Part shown: positions 17,475-27,625 of the stretch, piece by piece | Numbering within the stretch: position 1 is the stretch's first letter | Layout: each line of letters starts with the position of its first letter | DNA from: Stenotrophomonas maltophilia | Lineage (GTDB): Bacteria > Pseudomonadota > Gammaproteobacteria > Xanthomonadales > Xanthomonadaceae | Reading direction: 5' to 3' | Assembly (NCBI RefSeq): GCF_006974125.1 | Contig: NZ_CP037858.1 | Coordinates: 3,224,001 to 3,288,000, forward strand | Length of the DNA: 64,000 nucleotides | Notes under the pieces: generated by a model | The model's database searches: none | What the model saw: the letters and a program-made list of their open reading frames with translations, nothing else | What the model was told of the DNA's origin: nothing | Program-made: the position numbers and the translations under genes

Positions 17475-20069
17475 ATGTCAGCTTCCCCCCTTGTCGATCG
17501 TTGGATCGTACTGAAGTTCGGCGGCACCTCGGTGTCGCGTCGTCATCGCTGGGACACGATCGGGAAGCTGGCGAAAAAACGTGCGGAAGAGACCGGCTCG
17601 CGCGTGCTGGTGGTGGTGTCGGCGCTGTCCGGGGTCACCAACGAACTGACCGCGATCGCCGATGGCGCGCCGGACAGCCGTGATCGCGTGGCCGCGCTGG
17701 TCGAGCGCCACGAGGGCTTCCTGGTTGAACTGGGCCTGGGCCGTGAGGTGCTGGCCGAGCGCCTGGCGGCGCTGCAGGGCCTGTTGGACGATGCGCGCGC
17801 CGCGACCCGTCCGCTGGAATGGCAGGCCGAGGTGCTGGGCCAGGGCGAGCTGTTGTCCTCCACCCTGGGCGCGGCCTATCTGCACGCGTCGGGCCTGGAC
17901 ATGGGCTGGATGGATGCCCGCCAGTGGCTGGATGCGATGCCGCCGCAGCCGAACCAGAGCGACTGGTCGCAGCGCCTGTCGGTAAACTGCCAGTGGCGCG
18001 CCGACGCGGAGTGGATGCAGCGCTTCCGCGCCCAGCCGACCCGCCTGCTGATCACCCAGGGCTTCATTTCCCGCCATGCCGACGGCGGCACCGCCATCCT
18101 CGGCCGCGGCGGCTCGGACACCTCGGCGGCGTACTTCGGTGCGCTGCTGGGGGCCAGCCGTGTGGAGATCTGGACCGATGTGCCGGGCATGTTCAGCGCC
18201 AACCCGAAGGACGTGCCGGACGCACGCCTGCTGACCCGCCTGGACTATTACGAAGCGCAGGAAATCGCCACGACCGGCGCCAAGGTGCTGCACCCGCGCT
18301 CGATCAAGCCGTGCCGCGATGCCGGCGTGCCGATGGCCATCCTCGATACCGAGCGCCCGGAACTGCCGGGTACCAGCATCGATGGCAGTGCCGCACCGGT
18401 GCCGGGGGTGAAGGCGATCAGCCGCCGCAACGGCATCGTGCTGGTGTCGATGGAAGGCATCGGCATGTGGCAGCAGGTCGGCTTCCTGGCCGATGTGTTC
18501 AACCTGTTCAAGAAGCATGGCCTGTCGGTGGACCTGATCGGTTCGGCCGAAACCAACGTCACCGTGTCGCTGGACCCGTCCGAGAACCTGGTCAACACCG
18601 ATGTGCTGGCCGCGCTGTCGGCCGACCTGTCGCAGATCTGCAAGGTGAAGGTGATCGTGCCATGCGCGGCGATCACCCTGGTTGGTCGTGGCATGCGTTC
18701 GCTGCTGCACAAGCTGTCGGATGTGTGGGCCACCTTCGGCCGCGAGCGCGTGCACATGATCTCGCAGTCGTCCAACGACCTGAACCTGACCTTCGTCATC
18801 GACGAGGCCGATGCCGATGGTCTGCTGCCGGTGCTGCACGCCGAGCTGATCGACAGCGGCGCGATGCCAGTGGAAGAGACCGAAGTGTTCGGCCCGCGCT
18901 GGCGCGAGATCGCCGGCACCGTGCGCCCGCGTGGCACGCCGTGGTGGCGGGGCCAGCGTGCGCACGTGCTGCAGCTGGCCGATGCCGGCACGCCGCGCTA
19001 CGTCTACCACCTGCCGACGGTGCGCGCCCGCGCCCGTGCGCTGGCTGCGATCAAGCCGATCGACCAGCGCTACTACGCGATCAAGGCCAACAGTCACCCT
19101 GCCATCCTGCAGCTGCTGGAAGCCGAAGGTTTCGGCCTCGAGTGCGTATCGCACGGCGAGCTGAAGCACGTGTTCCAGCACCTGCCGGAACTGTCGCCCA
19201 AGCGCGTGCTGTTCACCCCCAGCTTCTGCCCACGCAGCGAGTACGAAGCCGCATTCGCGCTGGGCGTGACCGTCACCGTCGACAACGTTGAAGCACTGCA
19301 GCGCTGGCCGGACCTGTTCCGTAACCGAGAGCTGTGGCTGCGTGTCGACCTGGGCCGTGGCGAAGGCCACCATGCCAAGGTCCGTACCGGCGGCAAGGAC
19401 TCCAAGTTCGGCCTGCCGATCGCCCGCGTCGACGAGTTCGTGCGCGCGGCCACCGATCTGGGCAGCCGCGTGGTCGGCCTGCATGCGCACCTGGGCAGCG
19501 GCGTGGAGACCGCGCAGCACTGGCGCCTGATGTGCGATGAACTGGCCGGTTTCGCCCGCCGCATCGGCAGCGTGCAGACCATCGACATCGGTGGCGGCCT
19601 GCCGATTCCGTATTCCGCCGAGGACGAGCCGTTCGACCTGGATGCCTGGGCCGAGGGCCTGGCCGAGGTCAAGGCGCTGCATCCGGCCTTCCGCCTGGCG
19701 ATCGAGCCGGGCCGCTACCTGGTGGCCGAGTCCGGCGTGCTGCTGACCCATGTCACCCAGGTGGTGGAGAAGGACGGCGTGCGCCGCGTCGGCCTGGATG
19801 CTGGCATGAACGCACTGATGCGCCCGGCCCTGTACGACGCCTGGCACGACATCGAGAACCTCAGCCGCCAGGGTGGGTATGCCGAGGCGGCGTTCGATGT
19901 GGTTGGCCCGATCTGCGAATCCAGCGATGTGTTCGGCAAGCGCCGCAAGCTGCCGGTGTCGACCGCGCCGGACGACGTGATGCTGATCGCCGATGCCGGC
20001 GCCTACGGCTATTCGATGGCCAACACCTACAACCAGCGGATGCTGCCGCGCGAAGACGTGATCGAATGA
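17475..20069 (+). CDS. lysAC: Bifunctional aspartate kinase / diaminopimelate decarboxylase
   Basis: Fusion of the first and last enzymes of lysine synthesis in one 864-residue protein. Residues 1 to about 460 are aspartate kinase (KFGGTSVS at 14-21, GRGGSDTSA substrate loop, two ACT domains). Residues about 480-864 are a PLP-dependent diaminopimelate decarboxylase (PLP lysine K537 in YYAIKAN, HLGSGVE, IDIGGGLPIPY, EPGRYLV and C-terminal CESSDVF). This fusion is characteristic of Xanthomonadaceae. The ACT domains should give feedback control by lysine or threonine on the kinase half. A hairpin with short stem (17432-17447) lies in the 75-bp leader. Confidence 0.96.
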   Translation: MSASPLVDRWIVLKFGGTSVSRRHRWDTIGKLAKKRAEETGSRVLVVVSALSGVTNELTAIADGAPDSRDRVAALVERHEGFLVELGLGREVLAERLAALQGLLDDARAATRPLEWQAEVLGQGELLSSTLGAAYLHASGLDMGWMDARQWLDAMPPQPNQSDWSQRLSVNCQWRADAEWMQRFRAQPTRLLITQGFISRHADGGTAILGRGGSDTSAAYFGALLGASRVEIWTDVPGMFSANPKDVPDARLLTRLDYYEAQEIATTGAKVLHPRSIKPCRDAGVPMAILDTERPELPGTSIDGSAAPVPGVKAISRRNGIVLVSMEGIGMWQQVGFLADVFNLFKKHGLSVDLIGSAETNVTVSLDPSENLVNTDVLAALSADLSQICKVKVIVPCAAITLVGRGMRSLLHKLSDVWATFGRERVHMISQSSNDLNLTFVIDEADADGLLPVLHAELIDSGAMPVEETEVFGPRWREIAGTVRPRGTPWWRGQRAHVLQLADAGTPRYVYHLPTVRARARALAAIKPIDQRYYAIKANSHPAILQLLEAEGFGLECVSHGELKHVFQHLPELSPKRVLFTPSFCPRSEYEAAFALGVTVTVDNVEALQRWPDLFRNRELWLRVDLGRGEGHHAKVRTGGKDSKFGLPIARVDEFVRAATDLGSRVVGLHAHLGSGVETAQHWRLMCDELAGFARRIGSVQTIDIGGGLPIPYSAEDEPFDLDAWAEGLAEVKALHPAFRLAIEPGRYLVAESGVLLTHVTQVVEKDGVRRVGLDAGMNALMRPALYDAWHDIENLSRQGGYAEAAFDVVGPICESSDVFGKRRKLPVSTAPDDVMLIADAGAYGYSMANTYNQRMLPREDVIE

Positions 20070-20145
20070 TCGCCGCGCGCGCCCTGCACCCGCCCACCGA
20101 CACGCCCCGCGCCATCGCGCGGGCCCGTGCCTGACCGGATACACC

Positions 20146-21478
<1,333 letters not shown>

Positions 21479-21498
<20 letters not shown>

Positions 21499-22888
21499 AG
21501 GAAAGCGCGTTGCGCTGTGGGGCTGGGGCCGTGAGGGCCGCGCAGCGTTTGCGGTGCTGCGTGAGCGACTGCCCACGCTGCCGCTGAGCCTGTTCTGCCC
21601 GGCGGCCGAAGTCGAGGCCGCGCGTGCGGAAACGCAGGGCGTGCTGGACGTGCGTGGTGAGCCTTCTGCTGAAGCGCTGGCCGCGTTTGACGTGGTGATC
21701 AAGTCTCCCGGCATCAGCCCGTACCAGCCGATCGCGCTGGCGGCGGCGGAGCAGGGCACCACCTTCATCGGTGGCACCGCGCTGTGGTTTGCCGAGCATG
21801 CGGCTGCCGATGGCATCGTGCACGACACCGTGTGCGTGACCGGTACCAAGGGCAAGAGCACCACCACCGCGCTGGTCGCGCACCTGCTGCGTGCCGCCGG
21901 CCACCGTACCGGTCTGGTCGGCAACATTGGCCTGCCTCTGCTGGAAGTGCTGGACCCGCAGCCCGCGCCCGATTACTGGGCGGTGGAACTGTCCAGCTAC
22001 CAGACCGGCGAAGTGGCGCGCAGTGGCGCCCATCCGCAGGTAGCGGTGGTGCTGAACCTGTTCCCCGAACACCTGGACTGGCACGGCAGCGAACAGCGTT
22101 ATATCGAAGACAAGCTGCGGCTGGTGACTGAAGCCGCGCCGCGCATCGCCGTGCTCAACGCCGCCGATCCGCACCTGGCCGCGCTGTCGCTGCCTGACAG
22201 CGAAGTGGTCTGGTTCAACCAGCCGCAGGGCTGGCATATGCGCGGTGACATCGTGCATCGCGGTGAGCAGGCCGTGTTCGATACCCGCAACACACCGCTG
22301 CCGGGCCGCCACAACCGCGGCAACCTGTGCGCGGTGCTGGCCGCGCTGGAAGCGCTGGGGCTGGACGCGGTGGCGCTCGCGCCGGCGGTGCAGGATTTCC
22401 GGCCCCTGCCGAATCGCCTGCAACGCATCGGCGCGGCCGATGGCCTGACCTACGTCAACGATTCGATCAGCACCACGCCGCATGCCAGCCTGGCTGCGCT
22501 GGAGTGCTTTGCCGGGCAGCGTATCGCGCTGCTGGTGGGCGGGCACGACCGTGGCCTGGACTGGAGCGATTTCATGCAGCACATGTCGCACGACGTGCCG
22601 CCGGTGGAGATCGTGACCATGGGCAGCAACGGCCCGCGCATCCACGCGATGCTGCAGCCGCTGGCCGATGCCGGTCGCTTCGGCCTGCACGCTGCAGGTG
22701 ATCTGCCCGAGGCGATGGCCTTGGCGCGCGCCGCGCTGGGTGCGCAGGGTGGGGTGGTGCTGCTGTCGCCGGGCGCGCCGAGCTTTGGCGCCTATCGCGA
22801 CTACGTGGCGCGTGGCCGTCATTTCGCTGAGCTGGCCGGGTTTGACCCGGAGAGCATCAGCGCGATTCCGGGGTTGGGTATCGCTTGA
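21479..22888 (+). CDS. murD2: UDP-MurNAc-L-alanine L-glutamate ligase MurD2
   Basis: Mur ligase of 469 residues. Unlike MurD it adds L-glutamate to UDP-MurNAc-L-Ala, after which MurL inverts the stereocentre. The ATP-binding motif is TGTKGKS (121-127), followed by [20 protein letters not shown], the carbamylated lysine region YIEDKLRL, and [15 protein letters not shown]. The start is GTG 21479, within the last codons of murL: no ATG precedes the first conserved segment ([17 protein letters not shown]), and a GGGA motif lies upstream. The overlap implies coupled translation with murL. Confidence 0.92.
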
Positions 22889-22890
22889 AG

Positions 22891-22952
22891 GTAGTGCCGG
22901 CCGCTGGCCGGCAACCTCCGGAGAAATTCATCCACGCATGGCGTGGATCTAC
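22891..22952. repeat. Two SMAG units, the second overlapping a stop codon
   Basis: Unit 1 (22891-22913, GTAGTGCCGGCCGCTGGCCG type) starts 2 bp after the murD2 stop. Unit 2 (22930-22952, minus-strand GTAGATCCACGCCATGCGTG) is in the other orientation and of a different stem sequence. The TAG of its GTAG head is the stop codon of the SMI1/KNR4 gene (22949-22951). Confidence 0.85.
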
Positions 22953-23542
22953 TGTTCCTCGTCGATGAACGCGTAGCCGCCGTCGATCAGCTGCTGCAGA
23001 TACGCATCGAAGCTGGGCGCGATCACCGCGTAGCTGTCCGGATCGTGCAGGTAGCGCACCACCTGGCCGGCAACGCCGCCGGGTGCCGGATCAAAATCCA
23101 GGTACAGCATCGAGGTGCCGCCATTGTTCATGCAGTGCGAGAAGCACAGGCGGCGGTTCATCGGCAGGTCGGCGTCGATGCCTTCACCCAGGATCTCCGG
23201 CTCGTCGTCCAGCCATTCCTCGTAGATGGAACGGATGCTGTCGTCCCATTGCTGCTGGTCCTCGAAGATCTGCGCGACCGAACGCAGGTAGTACGGATAG
23301 CCGCCATCCTCCACGTCCGAGCCGAGCATCAACACGCAGACCTCACCGCTGGGGTACTCGCGGAAGTGGGTGCCATCCACGCGGGACAACAGTTCTGCCA
23401 GGCTGTCCGGCACCAGCGGCCACTGCGCACGCAGGCGCTGCAGGTCTTCGGCGCTGGCGCCCTGCACATGGGCCCACCGCGGGGCATCGTCGGCAGGCAG
23501 GCGTGGGATCAGGCCAGACAGAAAGCGATCAACCAGGTTCAT
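22949..23542 (-). CDS. SMI1/KNR4 (SUKH) family protein
   Basis: Protein of 197 residues with a SMI1/KNR4-like domain (LRAQWPLVPDSLAELLSRVDG at the start of the fold, then acidic SDVEDGGYPYYL and the tail FDAYLQQLIDGGYAFIDEE). SUKH proteins are often immunity factors of polymorphic toxins, but many are housekeeping-like orphans, and no toxin gene is adjacent here. The ATG at 23542 sits only 4 bp from a long palindromic repeat and has no Shine-Dalgarno sequence. The frame stays open through the repeat, so a start inside it, for example a GTG, is possible. Its stop codon is part of a SMAG unit. Confidence 0.8.
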   Translation of the reverse strand: MNLVDRFLSGLIPRLPADDAPRWAHVQGASAEDLQRLRAQWPLVPDSLAELLSRVDGTHFREYPSGEVCVLMLGSDVEDGGYPYYLRSVAQIFEDQQQWDDSIRSIYEEWLDDEPEILGEGIDADLPMNRRLCFSHCMNNGGTSMLYLDFDPAPGGVAGQVVRYLHDPDSYAVIAPSFDAYLQQLIDGGYAFIDEEQ

Positions 23543-23546
23543 GCGA

Positions 23547-23659
23547 AAAAAGGGGACGGAGGGGATTAAGTCGTATCCAACCACACCTGCGTCACGTCGC
23601 CAATGCAGAATGCGACGCGGGAGGGGCGAATACGGCTTAATCCCCTCCGTCCCCTTTTT
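23547..23659. repeat. Long palindrome, GGGGACGGAGGG...TTAAGTCG family, copy 2
   Basis: Inverted arms of 30 bp (23547-23576 and 23630-23659) with one mismatch, bounded by A5 and T5, around a 53-bp centre. The core is shared with 16445-16518, which has GAATTAAG where this one has GGATTAAG. It occupies almost all of the 133 bp between the divergent SMI1/KNR4 and dienelactone hydrolase genes, so both promoters must lie in or across it. Confidence 0.85.
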
Positions 23660-23675
23660 CTTGCGGAGCAGGCGC

Positions 23676-24467
23676 ATGAATCGTTGGCGATGCGGTGTGG
23701 CGGTGATGCTGGGGCTGGCGGCGATGCCGGCGTGGGCGGCGATGAAGACGCAGCCGGTGGAGTGGAAGCACCAGGGCACGACCTTCAGTGGCGTGCTGGT
23801 CTATGACGACGGCGACAACGACAAGCGCCCGGGCCTGGTGATGGTGCCGAACTGGAAGGGTGTGAACGCATCGGCCATAGAGAAGGCCAAGCAGCTGGCC
23901 GGCGATGACTACGTGGTGCTGGTGGCCGATGTGTACGGCAAGGGCGTGCGGCCGAAGACCGATGCCGAGGCCGGCCCGGTGGCGACCAGGCTGCGCAACG
24001 ATCGGCCGCTGCTGCGCGCGCGTGCGCTGGAAGCGGTGAACGTGCTCAAGGCGCAGGCCGGGAAGGTGCCGCTGGATGCTGGCCGGATCGGTGCGGTGGG
24101 CTTCTGTTTCGGCGGCACCACGGTGCTGGAACTGGCCCGCGCGGGTGCGCCGCTGGCTGGCGTGGTCAGCCTGCACGGCGGGCTGGGTTCGCCGCTGCCG
24201 GCGCAGGCCGGTGGCACGCACCCGTCGGTGCTGGTGCTCAACGGGGCCGACGACAAGAGCGTGACCGCCGAGGACATCGCCGGTTTCCAGAAGGAAATGA
24301 ACGCAGCCAAGGTCGATTGGGAGTTCACCAACTACAGCGGTGCGGTGCATTGCTTCGCCGAGCGCGATGCCAACAGCCCGCCGGGCTGCCAGTACAACGA
24401 GCGTGCGGCCAAGCGTGCGTGGAAGGCGCTGGATGAGTTCTTCGAGGAACGCTTCGAGAAGCGTTGA
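23676..24467 (+). CDS. Secreted dienelactone hydrolase family protein
   Basis: Alpha/beta-hydrolase of 263 residues with a Sec signal peptide (MNRWRCGVAVMLGLAAMPAWA), so periplasmic or exported. The DLH nucleophile is C144 in GFCFGG; acid and histidine follow in NGADDKSVTAED and YSGAVHCFA. The start is ATG 23676, with GCGGAG upstream. Members cleave dienelactones or other esters. The natural substrate is not evident from the neighbours. Confidence 0.9.
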   Translation: MNRWRCGVAVMLGLAAMPAWAAMKTQPVEWKHQGTTFSGVLVYDDGDNDKRPGLVMVPNWKGVNASAIEKAKQLAGDDYVVLVADVYGKGVRPKTDAEAGPVATRLRNDRPLLRARALEAVNVLKAQAGKVPLDAGRIGAVGFCFGGTTVLELARAGAPLAGVVSLHGGLGSPLPAQAGGTHPSVLVLNGADDKSVTAEDIAGFQKEMNAAKVDWEFTNYSGAVHCFAERDANSPPGCQYNERAAKRAWKALDEFFEERFEKR

Positions 24468-24478
24468 GCCGCGGTGTT

Positions 24479-24537
24479 CGCCGGGCATGGCCCGGCGCTA
24501 CCCGATCGCGTGCGGTAGCGCCGGGCCATGCCCGGCG
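24479..24537. repeat. Inverted pair of SMAG units (CGCCGGGCATGGCCCGGCG type)
   Basis: Units at 24479-24501 and 24515-24537 are inverted copies ending in CTAC and starting with GTAG. They fill the gap between the convergent dienelactone hydrolase and ispB genes and can form a long cruciform or bidirectional terminator-like hairpin. Confidence 0.88.
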
Positions 24538-24543
24538 ACGCCA

Positions 24544-25542
24544 TCAATGCGAGCGCTGCACCGCGTAGCGGGCCAGACCACGCAGGGCGGCCACGGCGTC
24601 GTTGTCAGCCAGGCCATCGAGCGCGCGCTCGGCGGCTTCGGCATATTCCTCGGCACGCGCGCGGCTGTACTCCAGGCCGTCGGTGGCGCGGATCGCGGCC
24701 AGCACTTCCGGCATCGCCGTGGCATCACCATCCCGCACGATGGTGCGCAGGCGCTCGCGGGTGGCATCGTCGGAGTGGGCCATCGCGTGGATCAGCGGCA
24801 GCGTCGCCTTGCCCTCTGCAAGGTCGTCGCCCAGGTTCTTGCCCAGCTCCTCGGCGTTGGCCGAGTAGTCCAGCACGTCGTCGGCGATCTGGAACGCGTA
24901 GCCCAGGTGCATGCCGTAGTCGAACAGGGCCTGCTGGGTGGCTTCGTCCACACCGCTGGCCAGCGCGCCCAGGCGGGTACCGGCAGCGAACAGCACCGCG
25001 GTCTTGCGCTCGATAACGCGCAGGTAGGCGGCTTCGTCGGTATCGGGGTTGTGCACGTGCAGCAGCTGCAGCACCTCACCCTCGGCGATGCGGTTGGTGG
25101 CATCGGCCAGGATCTGCATCACCGACATGCGCTCCAGCTCGACCATCAGCTGGAAGCTGCGCGAGTACAGGAAGTCGCCGACCAGTACGCTGGGCGCGTT
25201 GCCCCACAGCGCGTTGGCGGTGCTGCGGCCACGCCGCAGGCTGGATTCGTCCACCACGTCGTCGTGCAGCAGGGTGGAGGTGTGGATGAACTCGATGATC
25301 GCGGCCAGCTGGTGGTGGTCCGCGCCGACATTGCCGACCGCACGGCCGGCCAGCATCACCAGCATCGGGCGCAGGCGCTTGCCGCCGGCGGAAATGATGT
25401 GGTCGGCGATCTGGTTGATCAGCACGACGTCCGAGGACAGCCGGCGCCGGATCAGGGCGTCGACGGCGGCCATGTCGGCCGCGGCAAGCGACTGGATCTG
25501 GGGCAGGCCCAGGGCGGGACGGGTGTCTTCGGTGATGGTCAT
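24544..25542 (-). CDS. ispB: Octaprenyl diphosphate synthase
   Basis: Trans-polyprenyl diphosphate synthase (332 residues) that elongates farnesyl diphosphate with isopentenyl diphosphate to make the ubiquinone side chain. The first aspartate-rich motif is DDVVD (94-98) in HDDVVDESSLRRGRST, and the second is DDVLDY in FQIADDVLDYSANAEELGKN, each binding magnesium-diphosphate. The IspB-like length and the GDDLAEGKATLPLIHA segment favour the C40 enzyme over farnesyl or geranylgeranyl synthases. Ubiquinone-8 is typical of this bacterial family. Confidence 0.94.
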   Translation of the reverse strand: MTITEDTRPALGLPQIQSLAAADMAAVDALIRRRLSSDVVLINQIADHIISAGGKRLRPMLVMLAGRAVGNVGADHHQLAAIIEFIHTSTLLHDDVVDESSLRRGRSTANALWGNAPSVLVGDFLYSRSFQLMVELERMSVMQILADATNRIAEGEVLQLLHVHNPDTDEAAYLRVIERKTAVLFAAGTRLGALASGVDEATQQALFDYGMHLGYAFQIADDVLDYSANAEELGKNLGDDLAEGKATLPLIHAMAHSDDATRERLRTIVRDGDATAMPEVLAAIRATDGLEYSRARAEEYAEAAERALDGLADNDAVAALRGLARYAVQRSH

Positions 25543-25647
25543 GCGATCAGGCTTTCAGGCTCACCACTGATTATAGGCGCTGACCGTGAATTCGGGCGCA
25601 AACCGGGCCGGCCGGCGTCCGCGGCCTGGCCAAGGCGGCCGCCTGCG

Positions 25648-25661
25648 TGAATACGTATGCA
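25648..25661 (+). promoter_or_regulatory. Maltodextrin-regulon operator, site 1
   Basis: TGAATACGTATGCA, a near-palindrome about 100 bp upstream of the GH13_23 alpha-glucosidase start. The identical 14-mer occurs at 30507-30520 (inverted) and 32759-32772. Its size and symmetry suit a LacI-family repressor. Confidence 0.75.
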
Positions 25662-25756
25662 GGTTGCGCCATGCCCGGGAGGCCGCCGCTAAGCTTGCCG
25701 GAACAGGATTTCGGCCCGCTTCCGGCGGGCCCCGCATGCCCGGAGGGGGGCTGTCG

Positions 25757-27370
25757 ATGTCGCACTATCCATGGTGGCGCGGAGCCGTCATCTACCAGAT
25801 CTACCCGCGCAGCTACCTCGATGCCAACGGCGATGGCGTGGGCGACCTGCCGGGCATCATCGAGCGGCTGGACCACATTGCCGCGCTGGGCGTGGACGCG
25901 ATCTGGATCTCGCCGTTCTTCAAGTCGCCGATGGCCGACTTCGGCTACGACATCGCCGACTACCGCGACGTCGACCCGCTGTTCGGCAGCCTGGACGACT
26001 TCGACCGCCTGCTGGCCAAGGCGCACGGTCTGGGCCTGAAGGTGATGATCGACCAGGTGCTGAGCCACACCTCGATCGAGCACGCCTGGTTCCGCGAGAG
26101 CCGCCAGGACCGCAGCAACCCGAAGGCGGACTGGTACGTCTGGGCCGACCCGCGCGAGGACGGCACGCCGCCGAACAACTGGCTGTCGCTGTTCGGTGGC
26201 GGCGCCTGGCAGTGGGAGCCTCGCCGTGAGCAGTACTACCTGCACAACTTCCTGGTCGACCAGCCGGACCTGAACTTCCATCACCCGGACGTGCAGCAGG
26301 CCACCCTGGACAACGTGCGCTTCTGGCTGGACCGCGGCGTGGACGGCTTCCGCCTGGATGCGATCAACTTCTGCTTCCACGATGCGCAGCTGCGCGACAA
26401 CCCGTCCAAGCCGGCGGACAAGCGCGTGGGCCGCGGCTTCAGTCCAGACAACCCGTACGCGTACCAGTATCACTATTACAACAACACCCAGCCGGAGAAC
26501 CTGCCGTTCCTGGGGCAGCTGCGCGCGCTGCTGGACGAGTACCCGGGCGCGGTCAGCCTCGGCGAGATTTCCTCGGAGGACTCGCTGGCCACCACCGCCG
26601 AGTACACCCAGGACGGCCGCCTGCACATGGGCTACAGCTTCGAGCTGCTGGTCAACGACTACAGTGCGGCCTACATCCGCGATACGGTCTCGCGCCTGGA
26701 AGCGGTGATGACCGAAGGCTGGCCCTGCTGGGCGGTTTCGAATCACGACGTGGAGCGGGCGGTCAGCCGCTGGGGCGGCCACCCGGCCGACCCGCGCCTG
26801 GCGCGGATGCTGGTGGCGCTGCTGTGCTCGCTGCGCGGCTCGGTGTGCCTGTACCAGGGCGAGGAGCTGGGCCTGGCCGAGGCCGAGGTGCCGTTCGAGG
26901 CCCTGCAGGACCCCTATGGCATCACCTTCTGGCCGAATTTCAAGGGCCGCGACGGCTGCCGTACCCCGCTGCCGTGGACCGACGCTCCGCTGGCTGGCTT
27001 CACCTCCGGCAAGCCCTGGCTGCCGATCCCGGCCGAGCACCGGGTGGCGGCGGTGGCCGTGCAGGAGCGCGACCCGCACTCGGTCCTGGCGGCGTTCCGG
27101 GCATTCCTGGCCTGGCGGCATGGCCAGCCGGCGCTATTGCATGGCAGCATCCGATTCATCGAAAGCGCCGAGCCAGTGCTGCTGTTCGAGCGTATGCTTG
27201 CAGATGAAACCCTCCTGCTGGCCTTCAACCTGTCGGCCGAGGCGGTGAGCCATCCGCTGCCGCCGGGCAACTGGCAGCAGGTGGCGGTGCCGGGCCCGGA
27301 TGCGGGCACGGTGCAGGGCAATGAACTCCAGCTGCCGCCGCGTGCGGTGTATTGCGCCCGACGCAGCTGA
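25757..27370 (+). CDS. GH13 subfamily 23 alpha-glucosidase (XgtA-like)
   Basis: Cytoplasmic alpha-glucosidase of 537 residues, no signal peptide, acting on maltose and short maltodextrins by a retaining mechanism. The nucleophile is D201 in GFRLDAINF and the acid/base E270 in LGEISSED. Both numbers coincide with those I recall for the Xanthomonas alpha-glucosyl-transfer enzyme XgtA, which is also nearly the same length. SNHDVERA carries the transition-state aspartate. The start is ATG 25757, 5 bp after a GGAGGGG ribosome site. The open frame 57 codons longer crosses the operator and is unlikely to be coding. It ends in a terminator. Confidence 0.93.
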   Translation: MSHYPWWRGAVIYQIYPRSYLDANGDGVGDLPGIIERLDHIAALGVDAIWISPFFKSPMADFGYDIADYRDVDPLFGSLDDFDRLLAKAHGLGLKVMIDQVLSHTSIEHAWFRESRQDRSNPKADWYVWADPREDGTPPNNWLSLFGGGAWQWEPRREQYYLHNFLVDQPDLNFHHPDVQQATLDNVRFWLDRGVDGFRLDAINFCFHDAQLRDNPSKPADKRVGRGFSPDNPYAYQYHYYNNTQPENLPFLGQLRALLDEYPGAVSLGEISSEDSLATTAEYTQDGRLHMGYSFELLVNDYSAAYIRDTVSRLEAVMTEGWPCWAVSNHDVERAVSRWGGHPADPRLARMLVALLCSLRGSVCLYQGEELGLAEAEVPFEALQDPYGITFWPNFKGRDGCRTPLPWTDAPLAGFTSGKPWLPIPAEHRVAAVAVQERDPHSVLAAFRAFLAWRHGQPALLHGSIRFIESAEPVLLFERMLADETLLLAFNLSAEAVSHPLPPGNWQQVAVPGPDAGTVQGNELQLPPRAVYCARRS

Positions 27371-27397
27371 CCGTTTTCTCCGGTGGCGGTACTTGCG

Positions 27398-27429
27398 GGG
27401 ACGGGGCCGAAGCGCCCCGTCCCTTTTTT
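27398..27429 (+). terminator. Rho-independent terminator after the alpha-glucosidase gene
   Basis: A 10-bp perfect stem GGGACGGGGC / GCCCCGTCCC (27398-27407 and 27414-27423) is followed by TTTTTT, 28 bp after the stop codon. Confidence 0.92.
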
Positions 27430-27450
27430 GTGGGTGCGGTTGGTGAAAGG

Positions 27451-27508
27451 CATCCACGCATGGCGTGGATCTACTGGGGGAGGCCCTTGTCCACGCCATG
27501 CGTGGATG
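27451..27508. repeat. Inverted pair of SMAG units (CCACGCATGGCGTGG type)
   Basis: CATCCACGCATGGCGTGGAT followed by CTAC (27451-27474) and its inverted relative GTCCACGCCATGCGTGGATG (from 27489). It belongs to the same stem family as the unit at 22930-22952. A decayed GGCCGGCCAACGGCC copy follows at about 27513. Confidence 0.8.
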
Positions 27509-27540
27509 GGCTTGGCCGGCCAACGGCCAGCATCCGCGCA

Positions 27541-27571
27541 AAAGAAAACCCGCTGCCTGCGCAGCGGGTTT
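27541..27571 (-). terminator. Rho-independent terminator after the maltodextrin TonB receptor
   Basis: On the minus strand AACCCGCTGC / GCAGCGGGTT (plus-strand arms 27548-27557 and 27562-27571) is followed by TTTTCTTTT. A SMAG unit lies between it and the receptor stop codon. Confidence 0.85.
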
Positions 27572-27593
27572 CCGGTCCTGCTCCCCTTGTGTT

Positions 27594-27616
27594 GCCGGCC
27601 AGCGGCCGGCACTACC
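27594..27616 (-). repeat. SMAG (GTAG-type REP) unit
   Basis: Minus-strand GTAGTGCCGGCCGCTGGCCG-type unit, 10 bp downstream of the TonB receptor stop codon and upstream of its terminator. Confidence 0.85.
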
Positions 27617-27625
27617 TGGTCATGG

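Noticed and set aside
22949..23542. SMI1/KNR4 protein as immunity partner of the RHS remnant
   Set aside because: The RHS remnant is 36 kb away and has its own coupled small ORF; no toxin is adjacent to the SMI1 gene.
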